A model generated the notes under the pieces. It did no database searches. It was not told the origin of the DNA and saw nothing but the letters and a program-made list of their open reading frames with translations. Below are positions 51,633 to 59,860 of a stretch of DNA of 64,000 nt, in pieces. The translations under genes and the position numbers were made by a program. The stretch is from an uncultured Acidobacteriia bacterium (GTDB lineage: Bacteria > Acidobacteriota > Terriglobia > Bryobacterales > Bryobacteraceae), in contig CAINNJ010000004.1 of assembly GCA_903851195.1 (NCBI GenBank), positions 496,001-560,000 of the forward strand. The letters run 5' to 3'. Within the stretch, counting starts at the first letter, position 1; each line of letters begins with the position of its first letter.

Positions 51633-51911
51633 TTAGCGCGATTCGAACGTGCGGTGGTTTTGAATTCCGGCTTCGCGCTCTTCCACGCCCCTCACCTGCG
51701 CCATGCGCGGACCCACGTGCAAGAGCGCGGCGAGCCGGTTCAACTGGTCCGGCGTGCCTGTCGCGTAGACGTGAACGCGGCCGTCGTCCTCATTCCGGAC
51801 ACACCCCGTGACCCCGATTTCCAGCGCGTTCTTTACGACAAACCAGCGAAAGCCGACGCCCTGGACGTGACCGGAGACGAACCAGACTCGTGCCTCTGCC
51901 CTGGCTTTCAA
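51633..51911 (-). CDS. acyP: Acylphosphatase
   Basis: The 92-aa product matches acylphosphatase: VSGHVQGVGFRWFVV carries the catalytic Arg, and VTGCVRNEDDGRVHVYATG carries the catalytic Asn. It hydrolyses carboxyl-phosphate bonds such as acetyl phosphate. The start is a TTG with GGGGGCC upstream, 16 bases after the lone receiver gene. A gene removing acetyl phosphate, a possible receiver phospho-donor, next to a receiver gene is suggestive but not proof of a link. Confidence 0.92.
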   Translation of the reverse strand: MKARAEARVWFVSGHVQGVGFRWFVVKNALEIGVTGCVRNEDDGRVHVYATGTPDQLNRLAALLHVGPRMAQVRGVEEREAGIQNHRTFESR

Positions 51912-51927
51912 AACGGCCCCCGTCGCG

Positions 51928-52350
51928 TCAGTCTCTCTCGCGGATAGGGGTTTCGGGGCCGTCCAGAGACGCCCGTACCGCCACCGCCAGGCGCTGCAAC
52001 GTGAATGGTTTGGGGATCAGGTCGAATCCGCGCTCCACCACATAGCGCTGGACCACCTGCCGTTCGTCGTAGCCGGACATAAACAACACGCGAAGCCCTG
52101 GCTGCAGGTTCAGAAGATGATCCACCAGCATGGGACCGCTCATACCGGGCATCACCACATCGGTCAGCAGCAGGTTCGGCTTGGGATCCATGTTGGCGAA
52201 GGTCGCAATCGCGGAGTCGGCGCCGGTCGCAAGAACCACGTCGTACCCCTGCTGAACCAGGATGGTTTCAACCAGCCGAAGGACTTCGATTTCATCGTCG
52301 ATGACCAGAATCACACGACGAGGCGAAAGTTCCATACTGTTGCTGCTCAT
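51928..52350 (-). CDS. Single-domain response regulator
   Basis: The 140-aa product is a receiver domain: acidic pair in VILVIDDEIEV, phospho-acceptor in LLLTDVVMPGMSGPML, a Ser switch in VLFMSGYDE, and lysine in LIPKPFTLQRL. No output domain is present, so it probably signals by protein contact. I chose ATG 52350; the frame stays open upstream to 52827, but this runs antisense through the divergent gene and has no family likeness. Confidence 0.88.
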   Translation of the reverse strand: MSSNSMELSPRRVILVIDDEIEVLRLVETILVQQGYDVVLATGADSAIATFANMDPKPNLLLTDVVMPGMSGPMLVDHLLNLQPGLRVLFMSGYDERQVVQRYVVERGFDLIPKPFTLQRLAVAVRASLDGPETPIRERD

Positions 52351-52458
52351 AATGCGATGTTGATTTTCACAGGTACACTGGGATTGGTTCAGAGCAATTG
52401 TATCAGTCAGTCTCCCGGACCAACCGCCGCCGGGACCAGCCGCCAGAGGATCAGCACC

Positions 52459-53263
52459 GTGCAAAGAGAACCCTATCGCCGCGAGAACACCCGCAGAGCT
52501 TTCCTCGCTTCGGCGGGAAAGCTTTCGCTGACTGCCCTGACTTCCCGGCGCCTTGTAGACGGAGCTGCCGCCTTCTGGAACCGGAAAGCGCCCTCGGAAT
52601 GGAGCAGCCAGGAAATCGCCCAGCTCACGACGCACTCGCCCTGGGCGCGCGAGGTGAACGCGGAATTCGAACTGACCTCCGACTACACCACCGGAGGCGC
52701 GGACGGACCCGGCATCGGCCGCGGCGGCGCGCTGACAGCGCCGGGGGGCGGGAGCGCCGTCGCAAATTGAACTCGGCCGCGACCGCAACGACAATCCGAG
52801 GAGCGCCCGGCATCGCGAACCCGTCACCGTTCGCTGGGAGAGTGCGCAACCCGTTCTCGATGCGCTGGGTGTTCCTCTCGCGCCGGACCTGCATGGCCGC
52901 TACGTCCTCAGCGTCAGCGGGCTGCCCCTGGGCGTCATGGACCGCCGGCGCCGTGGCGTGACCGGGCCGGAACTGAGCGTGGATCCACAGGAGAATACTC
53001 CGGCCGCCCGGCAGAGGCGGATGATCGAACAGCTCCAGTCCTCGGCCACGCTGGAGGCCCGGGGGAAGGAACCGGAACAGCCGGGCATCGTGCGAGCCGT
53101 GCCCCGGACCGCCGGCACCTACCTTTTCGCTTTCTCCCGTGAGTTGCTCCCTCTCTCCCTGAGCGATAAGGAGATTCAGTTCACCCTGCGTACTGCCCTG
53201 ATGTCCGTTCGGGCCAAATTCGAGCCGAAGGAAATGGTTTATCGCGGGCAACTGTCGCTCTAG
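52459..53263 (+). pseudogene. Frameshifted paralogue of the RG-rich exported protein
   Basis: The first frame (GTG 52459, AGGA upstream) encodes a signal-like start (RRAFLASAGKLSLTAL) and FWNRKAPSEWSSQEIAQL, then stops at 52770. A second frame continues from ELGRDRNDNPRSARHREP through VRWESAQPVLDALGVPL to VRAKFEPKEMVYRGQLSL at 53263. Removing one G from the G6 run at 52743-52748 joins them into one open frame, colinear with the intact neighbour at 53335-54216. It may be a true mutation, a phase-variable run, or a sequencing error. Confidence 0.75.
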
Positions 53264-53334
53264 TCGTTCTGTGAATTGTAAGACATTGTGAATTGGCAGC
53301 CTCCTCCCTTCGCAAGACGGTTTAATAGGAAGTT

Positions 53335-54216
53335 ATGCCAAGTCCTTCTACCAGCAAAGCGCTTACCCGCCGACACCTGCTTCAAACCCTCACTCGGGCT
53401 GGCCTGACGCTCGCGCCCGTATCTCTCGCCTTCGGCGCTTCCGACTTCTGGAACAAGAAACCGGCGTCCGAGTGGTCCGGTAATGAGGTCGAGCAGCTAA
53501 AGACCAAATCCCCATGGGCGAAAAAGACGAATGCCGAGATCGTGGGCGGCGGACGTGGCGGCGGGCGCGGCGCCGGTGGTGGAGGGCGGGGCGACTCGGG
53601 CGGCGGGGGCGGGATGTCCGCCGACAGCAACGGCTTCGGGGGCGGCGGCGGGCGTGGTGGCGGCGGCGGCGGACGGGGCGGACGGGGTGGCGAGGGCGGC
53701 GGGGAAGGCAGTGGCGGCGGAGCCGTGCAGGGACCCGAAGTCATCGTGCGGTGGGAAAACGCCAAACCGATCCTCGACGCGACGAAAATCCATTTGCCCG
53801 CGGATCTCGACAATCACTACGCGGTCAGCATCACCGGACTGCCGCCGCAGATGCTGGCGGCCCTGCTGGCCGGCGGCGGCGGCGGACGCGGCAGAGGCCG
53901 CGGGCGCGGCGAGGGCAATCCGGAGCGGCCTCAGGCCGACGCGCCTCCCGAAGATCCGGCCGCCCGCCAGAAGGCGATGGTCGACCGGTTGCTTCACTCC
54001 GCCAGTCTGAGCGCCAAAGGACGCGATCCGCAAAGCGCGGTCCTGATCCGGCAGACGAACAATAACGAGACGCTCATCTTCGGTTTTCCCAAGGACGCTT
54101 TCCCCCTCTCCGCAAGCGACAAAGACGTCGTTTTTCAGATGAAACTCGGGCCACTCGCCGTCAAGGCGAAGTTCGAGCCGAAAGACATGATGTACAAAGG
54201 CGAACTCTCGCTCTGA
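53335..54216 (+). CDS. Exported RG/glycine-rich protein, 293 aa
   Basis: The product begins with a twin-arginine-like or Sec-type leader (LTRRHLLQTLTRAGLTLAPVSLAFG). The conserved block FWNKKPASEWSGNEVEQLKTKSPWAK follows, then about 75 residues of Gly/Arg-rich repeats (GGGRGGGRGAGGGGRG type). Next come VRWENAKPILDATKIHL and ITGLPPQMLAALLAGGGGGR, and a conserved end VKAKFEPKDMMYKGELSL. I know no named function. It is the intact copy of a tandem pair, and the Gly-rich part is much expanded relative to the frameshifted copy. A strong terminator follows. Confidence 0.75.
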   Translation: MPSPSTSKALTRRHLLQTLTRAGLTLAPVSLAFGASDFWNKKPASEWSGNEVEQLKTKSPWAKKTNAEIVGGGRGGGRGAGGGGRGDSGGGGGMSADSNGFGGGGGRGGGGGGRGGRGGEGGGEGSGGGAVQGPEVIVRWENAKPILDATKIHLPADLDNHYAVSITGLPPQMLAALLAGGGGGRGRGRGRGEGNPERPQADAPPEDPAARQKAMVDRLLHSASLSAKGRDPQSAVLIRQTNNNETLIFGFPKDAFPLSASDKDVVFQMKLGPLAVKAKFEPKDMMYKGELSL

Positions 54217-54233
54217 GGCGCTGAGCGCCGCAT

Positions 54234-54710
54234 TCAGAAAAGCATGGGCTGCCCCGGGTCCGGGGCAGCCTTTTTCTTTTTCCCGCGCAACGGACTGCCC
54301 ACCACGCCGAGCACCTGAATGCTGCGAAGCGCCTGCCTGGGCACGAAGACTTTCTGGTTATTGCCGTCCGGCTCCGGAGGAGTAACCGCGAAACCGGCGG
54401 TGTCCCAGGAGAGCAGGTTGTTGGGCATCACGCCGTCCATGGTCTCCCCATCGTTGAACACCATGCGGATCCAGAGACCTTCCAGTTTGGGGCGCGTCAT
54501 GAAGATGCGTCCGACGTCGGTGTCGCCCACGAAATCTTTCACGAAACAGACGCTCTTCACTTCCGAATAAGGCACCAGAACCAGGGAGCCATCCGGTTTC
54601 AGCAGTTCCACGGTATGGGGCTGCAGGTAGCTGAACGGATTCACGAAGCCGTTCAGGCTCTCGCGGTCGAAGCGCCGGACCACTACCTTCTTAGCGGTTG
54701 AGCCTGCCAC
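54234..54710 (-). CDS. Conserved hypothetical protein, 158 aa
   Basis: The soluble product has a beta-rich start (KKVVVRRFDRESLNGFVNPFSYLQPHTVELLKPDG split by a turn) and a second repeat-like half (LWIRMVFNDGETMDGVMPNNLLSW). It ends in a basic tail, RGKKKKAAPDPGQPMLF. It resembles small Acidobacterial proteins of unknown function that may bind RNA or ligands through an Sm-like fold; this is a guess. The Lys-rich tail is encoded by the terminator hairpin and T-tract of the convergent gene. Confidence 0.6.
   Translation of the reverse strand: MAGSTAKKVVVRRFDRESLNGFVNPFSYLQPHTVELLKPDGSLVLVPYSEVKSVCFVKDFVGDTDVGRIFMTRPKLEGLWIRMVFNDGETMDGVMPNNLLSWDTAGFAVTPPEPDGNNQKVFVPRQALRSIQVLGVVGSPLRGKKKKAAPDPGQPMLF
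54247..54281 (+). terminator. Strong intrinsic terminator of the RG-rich gene
   Basis: An 11-bp GC-rich stem (54247-54257 with 54260-54270) is followed by TTTTTCTTTTT (54271-54281). It ends plus-strand transcription 31 bases after the stop. It lies inside the coding end of the convergent 158-aa gene, where it specifies that protein's KKKKAAPDPG tail. Confidence 0.8.
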
Positions 54711-54935
54711 GTGTATTCTTTCCGGGTCGAAACAGTCTCACGGTCCCCGCCATGATTAGCTGGCAGGGCGGCGGAGCCGGACGCAGCGTGAAAACAATTC
54801 CGCCGTGCCGGAGTTGGCGCGCCGAAATTGAGTTGAACATTTCCGTGAGTATTGTATCATTGCTCGAAAGGGTCGCAGGCCCGCTGACGACAGCAGGTTG
54901 ATAACAAGGGTTGCGCCCCGGGTCAGGAAGCTCGC

Positions 54936-55874
54936 ATGAAAGACACGCGTCACACCAGCGCGACGTCCGATTCACGGAAGACCGATTCGCCGCTCTCGGG
55001 TGGTATCCGCGCGTTCCTCGCCTGGTGCCGTATGGAGAAAGGCCTGTCGCGAAACTCGCTCGAGGCCTACACGGCGGACCTGACGGCCTTTCTCGCTTAC
55101 GCGGAAGCCGAGACCGGCGGAGAATTCCCTGATGCGGAACTTTTACTGCGTTACGTTAACAGCCTCTATCAGAAAGACTTAAGCAGCCGTACAATTGCCC
55201 GCCACCTCAGCGCACTGCGCAGTCTCTGCCACTTCCTGCTCACCGAGGGCCGGATCGCGGCGGATCCGACAGAACACCTTTCGAGCCCCAAACAATGGAG
55301 CACAATTCCGAAGTTCCTGAACCGGGAGCAGATCGAAAAGCTCATCGCCGCTCCGGACGTCGCTAAGCCCAGCGGGCTTCGCGACCGGGCCATGCTGGAA
55401 ATTCTGTACGCCACCGGCATCCGCGTCAGTGAACTGATCGAACTGCGCGTCTCCGGGCTCGATCCCGGCCTGGGTCTGATTCGCGTTACGGGTAAGGGCA
55501 ATAAGCAGCGCATCATACCCGTGCATGCCGAGGCGCTCGCCCTGGTGGATCAATATGTGCGGCAGGGCCGCCCGGTGTTGCTGAAAGGCAAGACCTCCGC
55601 GCATCTGTTCGTGACGGCGAGGGGCGGCGGCATGACCCGGCAGGCTTTCTGGGCTTCCATCAAACTGAACGGACGAAAGGCGGGAATTTTCCACAATCTT
55701 TCGCCCCACGTCCTGCGGCATACCTTCGCGACGCATCTTCTTGAAGGCGGCGCGGATCTGCGCAGCCTGCAAACGATGCTGGGCCATGCCGATCTGTCCA
55801 CCACTGAGATCTACACGCATGTGGTGCGCACGCGCCTGCGCGAAACCGTGGACCGGCACCACCCCAGAGCCTGA
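54936..55874 (+). CDS. xerD: Site-specific tyrosine recombinase XerD
   Basis: The 312-aa product has the SAM-like N-terminal core-binding domain (FLAWCRMEKGLSRNSLEAYTADL) and the catalytic domain with the R-H-R-H-Y set: ATGIRVSELIELR, SPHVLRHTFATHLLEGGADLR, MLGHADLSTTEIYTHV. It resolves chromosome dimers at dif with XerC. No attachment site or cargo is nearby, so it is the housekeeping enzyme and not a mobile-element integrase. Confidence 0.92.
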   Translation: MKDTRHTSATSDSRKTDSPLSGGIRAFLAWCRMEKGLSRNSLEAYTADLTAFLAYAEAETGGEFPDAELLLRYVNSLYQKDLSSRTIARHLSALRSLCHFLLTEGRIAADPTEHLSSPKQWSTIPKFLNREQIEKLIAAPDVAKPSGLRDRAMLEILYATGIRVSELIELRVSGLDPGLGLIRVTGKGNKQRIIPVHAEALALVDQYVRQGRPVLLKGKTSAHLFVTARGGGMTRQAFWASIKLNGRKAGIFHNLSPHVLRHTFATHLLEGGADLRSLQTMLGHADLSTTEIYTHVVRTRLRETVDRHHPRA

Positions 55875-55922
55875 AGCCCCGAGCATAAAGCAAATGAGCA
55901 TGAAGGAAAAGCCCCCGACCCC

Positions 55923-57218
55923 ATGAGTGACTACCTGTTCCTGCTCGATAACCACCTCGATGCCGGCCAGAATCGCGCCGTCGCGGGAATACAACGCCTT
56001 GCCACCGCCGCCGGGATGAACGTGTGGCTGACCGGGGGCGCCATGAGGGACATGCTGCGCGGCGCGCCGATTCGCGATCTGGATTTCACCGTGGAACGGG
56101 ATGCGGTCACGACAGGGCGGGCGCTCGCCGCGGAAATCGGCGGTACGGTGCTGGCTGAAGACCCGCTGCATCGCTGGGTGGAACTGCTGCTGCCGGACGG
56201 CATCACGGCATCCGTGTCCAACGCGCGGACGGAGAAATACGCGAAACCCGGCGCCACGCCCGAGATTTCCCCCGCCACCATTCACGCCGACCTGAGCCGG
56301 CGCGATTTCACCATCAACGCGATTGCGCTCTCGCTCGGCCGCGGATCCCGTGGCTTGCTGGTGGATCCCGCCAACGGGCAGGCCGATCTGCTCAGCCGGG
56401 AACTCCGCACCTGTTCCTCCTTTGCGTTTTTGGACGATCCTGCCCGGATTTACCGTCTGTTCCGGTTCCAGCACGTTCTGGGCTTTACCCTTCACCCCCG
56501 CACACAGAGCCAGCTGGAAAACGCTCTGCTGGAGGAGTACCAGTCCGCAGCCGCATCCTGGGTATTGGGCAAGGAACTGAGAACGGCGGTTCGGGAAGGC
56601 CAGGCCGCCGCCATGCTGGCGGGCCTCGATTCGCACGGTCTGCTCAAGGTTCTGTCCGGAGCGCTGACGGGATCGAAACTGAATCCCGCGGGTCTCGAAA
56701 AACTCGGGAAACTGGCGCAATCGGTGCTGCCTTCAGGCTTCGAAGGGGGCTGGCTGGCCTTCGTGCATGTGCTCACCGAAAAATTAACGGCCCGCGACCG
56801 GGCTGAAGTGGTGCGCAATCTGGAATTCACGCCCGACGAACTGGCCGCCGCGAAAAAGCTGGATTCCCAGGTCGGCAAGCTGGAGGAAAGTCTCAAAGTC
56901 ACGACGAGACCCTCGCAGGTTTGGGAAGCGCTCCATCTGGCCACGGCGGACGAGGTCTTGCTCGTCCTGTACGGATCCCAGGTTCGCGTCGTCCAGGACC
57001 GGATTCGTGCTTATTACGAGAAGTATCTGCCGCTCGCCCAGGAAGTCACCGACGACGAAGTCGTGGCTGCGGGCGGAAAACCCGGCACCGCGAAATTCGA
57101 CAAAGTCCGGCGCTCTCTGATAATTTCCCGGCTCAACGCACGCCCCCGCAAGATCGAAATCGTGGAACCGGAGCCCGTTCAGGTGGCCGCGGCCGTAGTC
57201 GGACGGGGACGCCGGTAG
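55923..57218 (+). CDS. CCA-adding/poly(A) polymerase family nucleotidyltransferase
   Basis: The 431-aa product has the class II nucleotidyltransferase motifs: WLTGGAMRDMLRGAPIRDLDFTV (metal-binding DxD), RRDFTINAIALSL, and the RNA-binding region FLDDPARIYRLFRF. It adds CCA to tRNA 3' ends or acts as a poly(A) polymerase; these cannot be separated by eye. The C-terminal half is helical. Its last 40 bases overlap the 3' end of the convergent DUF429 gene. Confidence 0.88.
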   Translation: MSDYLFLLDNHLDAGQNRAVAGIQRLATAAGMNVWLTGGAMRDMLRGAPIRDLDFTVERDAVTTGRALAAEIGGTVLAEDPLHRWVELLLPDGITASVSNARTEKYAKPGATPEISPATIHADLSRRDFTINAIALSLGRGSRGLLVDPANGQADLLSRELRTCSSFAFLDDPARIYRLFRFQHVLGFTLHPRTQSQLENALLEEYQSAAASWVLGKELRTAVREGQAAAMLAGLDSHGLLKVLSGALTGSKLNPAGLEKLGKLAQSVLPSGFEGGWLAFVHVLTEKLTARDRAEVVRNLEFTPDELAAAKKLDSQVGKLEESLKVTTRPSQVWEALHLATADEVLLVLYGSQVRVVQDRIRAYYEKYLPLAQEVTDDEVVAAGGKPGTAKFDKVRRSLIISRLNARPRKIEIVEPEPVQVAAAVVGRGRR

Positions 57219-57931
57219 GAAACATTCGAAGGCACCACGAGGAACCCGGAATCCGCGTCCCCGAATACGGTATTGCGCTCCCGCCCCCAAAACCAGTAGT
57301 GCGCGCCCGTATAAGCGCAGAGGATCGCATCCAGACGATCTTCCGTATGCTTGCGGGCAATGCCCCCCTCCGGAATGTCCGGCAGATTCTTGAGCAGGCA
57401 CGGCGGACTGGCATTCCGCAGCGTGTACAGCATGCGCCGCAGTTTGCGGAGTTGCACCACGCGCTCGGCGACGGAGCCCTTCTTGTACTTCAGCCGGTAA
57501 TCGAGATCGAAGAACCGAACGATCGAAGCGTGCGGAAACACTTCGATCTGGTATCGGCCCGGAACTCCCGGTTCCAGCGTATCCGCGTGGCGGAAGCCCT
57601 CGGCTTCGAGCGCCAGGGAAAACTGCGTGGTCTTTTCCGCGAAAGGGCGTCCCAGGTTCGCGGGGTGGCAATTGAGTCCATACCGGCGCATTTCGGCATT
57701 CAGAAGCCGTTCGCCCGGGCGCTGGCCGGTGGCGTTGCGGATGATGGTGGGAGCGTCGATCGCCAGCATCGCGTCGCCATCGCCCACCTGTTCGCGGATC
57801 CACCGCAGCACTTCCGGGTGATCGGCCGCAAGGCTCAAGGCTTTGAGATGCAGTGAATCGCCCCGAAACTCGAGCGCGGCCAGGCCGGTCGCTCCGTTCA
57901 CCCACCCAAGGTCAACCCCGATAAAAAGCAA
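57179..57931 (-). CDS. DUF429 domain-containing protein
   Basis: The 250-aa product is a DUF429 protein with an RNase H-like start (MLFIGVDLGWVNGATGLAALE), AMLAIDAPTIIRN, IEVFPHASIVRFFDL, and a final HTEDRLDAILCAYTGAHYW, where acidic residues could bind metal. The family may be a nuclease, but activity is not established. The ATG is 94 bases after the stop of the glycine-zipper gene on the same strand, with a terminator between. Confidence 0.88.
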   Translation of the reverse strand: MLFIGVDLGWVNGATGLAALEFRGDSLHLKALSLAADHPEVLRWIREQVGDGDAMLAIDAPTIIRNATGQRPGERLLNAEMRRYGLNCHPANLGRPFAEKTTQFSLALEAEGFRHADTLEPGVPGRYQIEVFPHASIVRFFDLDYRLKYKKGSVAERVVQLRKLRRMLYTLRNASPPCLLKNLPDIPEGGIARKHTEDRLDAILCAYTGAHYWFWGRERNTVFGDADSGFLVVPSNVSYRRPRPTTAAAT

Positions 57932-57956
57932 CCTTCAGTTTAAGTCACTAAAGCGG

Positions 57957-58005
57957 AAAGGCCGCACCCCCGGAAAAACCGGTGGCGCGGCCTTTTCTGT
58001 TTTTG
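57957..58005. terminator. Bidirectional intrinsic terminator
   Basis: AAAGGCCGC (57957-57965) pairs with GCGGCCTTT (57987-57995), with further inner pairing around an AAAAA loop. On the plus strand it is followed by TTTTCTGTTTTT; on the minus strand by a weaker T-rich tail. It lies 30 bases after the minus-strand glycine-zipper gene stop, which it probably terminates. Confidence 0.6.
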
Positions 58006-58025
58006 GTTTTTCCTTCGGATTTCGC

Positions 58026-59123
58026 CTAGCGGCGGAATCCACGATACCCGCCGTAGTAATAACCGCCATATGAAAAGCGCGGGCCAACGTAAACGGAAAA
58101 ACCAGGGCCCCAGTAATACGGATAAGAATAGGGGCTGTAATACGGACGATAAAGAGGAAGCGGAGCGGGTCCAACCGGCTGCGGCGCCGGTCCGCGGGCG
58201 TAACCACCGTGCCCGTAATCGCCTTGTTCGGCGTACCGGAAGGCAAGCGGGGCGCGGTCCGTTGCGATATTCACCGGCGCTCCGAGCTGGAACGTCAGCA
58301 TCGTCTCCGGATAGATCACGGTCGGCTTGCCGCGGGTCAGCAGCACGCCGATCAGGCCGGCGGCAGCTCCGGCCCCGGCGCCAATCGCAGCGCCCCGGCC
58401 ATCTCCCGCTCCGGCGCCGATGATGGCGCCCAATGCGGTGGTCGTGCCTACCCCGGCGGCGTCGCGGCCGACCGAAGTGGTGCCGTTGCGCGTCACCATC
58501 TGAGACTGGATATTGACCTGCTGGCCATCCACCAGCGTCAGTCCGGTCAACTCGATGCCCAGCTTCGAAGTGCCTTCGACACGACCGGCTTTTTGGGCTT
58601 CGGTGACGCGACCGCGAACGGTCTGCCCGCGTTGGGCGACAACGATGCCATCCACCACCAGCGGTTCCGCCAGACTGGCGAAGAAGGTGTCGCCCTGCTG
58701 ATTACGGTCCGAAGAGAGCCATTGATCGACGCGAACCGACAGATACGTGCCGGGGCGGATTGTCAAAGTCGCCGGAATACTCGGGGCCGGATAGGACGCC
58801 GGATAGGGCTGGGCCTGTTGCGTGGCCGGGTAAGGCTGGTTCGGCTGCTGGCCCTGCGGGTAGTTCTGATTCGCGCTGTAGTTCGGAGGCGGAGGCGGCC
58901 CCTGATTAACCGCCTGCGGCGAATAATCGGGCGCTGCGCCCCGGTCCGGGAAGTTCTGCGGCGTCTGGTCCGGAGCGTCGGCCGCCCGGCGCCAGGCGTG
59001 CGGTTGGTTATTGGTTGAATCGGGTTCCTGCGCGGCTGCGATTCCCGTTACGGCGAGCAGTCCGGCGAGGCAGTATGAAAGCGAGTTGGAGTTGCGTATG
59101 AAGCGAAGAGCTGGAGCCGTCAT
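58026..59123 (-). CDS. Exported glycine-zipper envelope protein, Pro/Gln-rich
   Basis: The 365-aa product has a signal peptide (FIRNSNSLSYCLAGLLAVTGIAAAQ). A Pro/Gln/Tyr-rich spacer follows (NYPQGQQPNQPYPATQQAQP), then a beta-rich domain (TIRPGTYLSVRVDQWLSS through LVDGQQVNIQSQMV). After that comes a glycine-zipper stretch (GAIIGAGAGDGRGAAIGAGAGAAAG, too long for one helix pair) and a Gly/Tyr-rich tail. It is probably an outer-membrane or surface protein. ATG 59123 has GAGCAGGC upstream; the frame stays open to 59363 but only through the structured leader. Confidence 0.78.
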   Translation of the reverse strand: MTAPALRFIRNSNSLSYCLAGLLAVTGIAAAQEPDSTNNQPHAWRRAADAPDQTPQNFPDRGAAPDYSPQAVNQGPPPPPNYSANQNYPQGQQPNQPYPATQQAQPYPASYPAPSIPATLTIRPGTYLSVRVDQWLSSDRNQQGDTFFASLAEPLVVDGIVVAQRGQTVRGRVTEAQKAGRVEGTSKLGIELTGLTLVDGQQVNIQSQMVTRNGTTSVGRDAAGVGTTTALGAIIGAGAGDGRGAAIGAGAGAAAGLIGVLLTRGKPTVIYPETMLTFQLGAPVNIATDRAPLAFRYAEQGDYGHGGYARGPAPQPVGPAPLPLYRPYYSPYSYPYYWGPGFSVYVGPRFSYGGYYYGGYRGFRR

Positions 59124-59860
59124 GTTGCCTGCTCTGAATGCAACTTTCGCGCCAAACAATTCCGCCCGCAAATCGTTGAAAAAGAAAGACCAGCTTCGGA
59201 GAATCCCTGGTCCGCCGCCACCATGCTGGTGGTTTTCAGCCAATCGGACTGGTGGCGCGCCGCCTGCTGCCGACCCGGAACCTGGGTCCGTGGCCATCCC
59301 GGTTTCTGCGGCTTCACCTGACAACAGAAAATGGCGGCGCTGGTTTATGCACAGGGAATCCACCGCAATGGGGCTGTAAACGCCTGATACTACTGGTACT
59401 AAAAACCTGAGGAAAGGTCCCGCAAAGCTTCGATTTTCATTGACGTAAGCCGGCGCCGGGGAGCATTATAGCTTCAGTTCCGGGATTCACGGAACATTCC
59501 GCTCTTCCTGGAAAGCCCGGGCCGAAAGACTCAGGCTGGACACTTGGGGCGAATTTCCCGCAAGGATACCGGTCGAACGCTTGGATCCGGAAGGTGGCGC
59601 GCCGCAGAGGACGTGCTGCCTGAAGGGGAGTGGGGACCGGGCAAATTGCAGGAGCGCGCCAGATCCGCCCGAAAGGACGGGAGGAACGCGCGGAGAAGAT
59701 GGAGCAGGCCGGGAACCATGACCTCCCAATGGCGCGAAGAACGTCGTTGCGAGCGAGCGAAAGGCCGCTTCGGACTCTTCGGTTGCGGGTTTCCACCGCA
59801 GAATGCGACGCGAATCCCCGGACGGATTTACCGTACGCACACCGACCCGAACACGGGCCA
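59124..59860 (-). other. Gene-free stretch with structured leader
   Basis: These 737 bases hold no convincing gene; minus-strand ORFs of 124-204 codons here lack any family likeness and are out of keeping with neighbouring codon use. On the minus strand, hairpins at about 59216-59237 (CCACCA/TGGTGG, loop GCA) and 59269-59288 (GACCC/GGGTC) precede a terminator at 59178-59212. A TACTGGTAC near-match to the TACTAGTAC palindrome lies at 59391-59399. From 59400 to 59860 I see nothing. Confidence 0.4.
59178..59212 (-). terminator. Terminator or attenuator upstream of the glycine-zipper gene
   Basis: On the minus strand GACCAG (59212-59207) pairs with CTGGTC (59093+100 to 59188) around GGATTCTCC, and is followed at once by TTTCTTTTTC (59187-59178). 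It lies about 55 bases before the ATG of the gene on the same strand. It could end a small RNA or attenuate the downstream gene. Confidence 0.5.

Noticed and set aside
52351-52827. N-terminal extension of the lone receiver to 299 aa
   Set aside because: The extension is antisense to the divergent exported gene, lacks family likeness and bypasses a good ATG at the domain start.
54691-54975. 94-codon minus-strand ORF upstream of the 158-aa gene
   Set aside because: It overlaps both flanking genes, has no ribosome site and looks like translated non-coding DNA.
54936-55874. Integrase of a mobile element
   Set aside because: Length and motifs fit housekeeping XerD; there are no att repeats, tRNA target or cargo.
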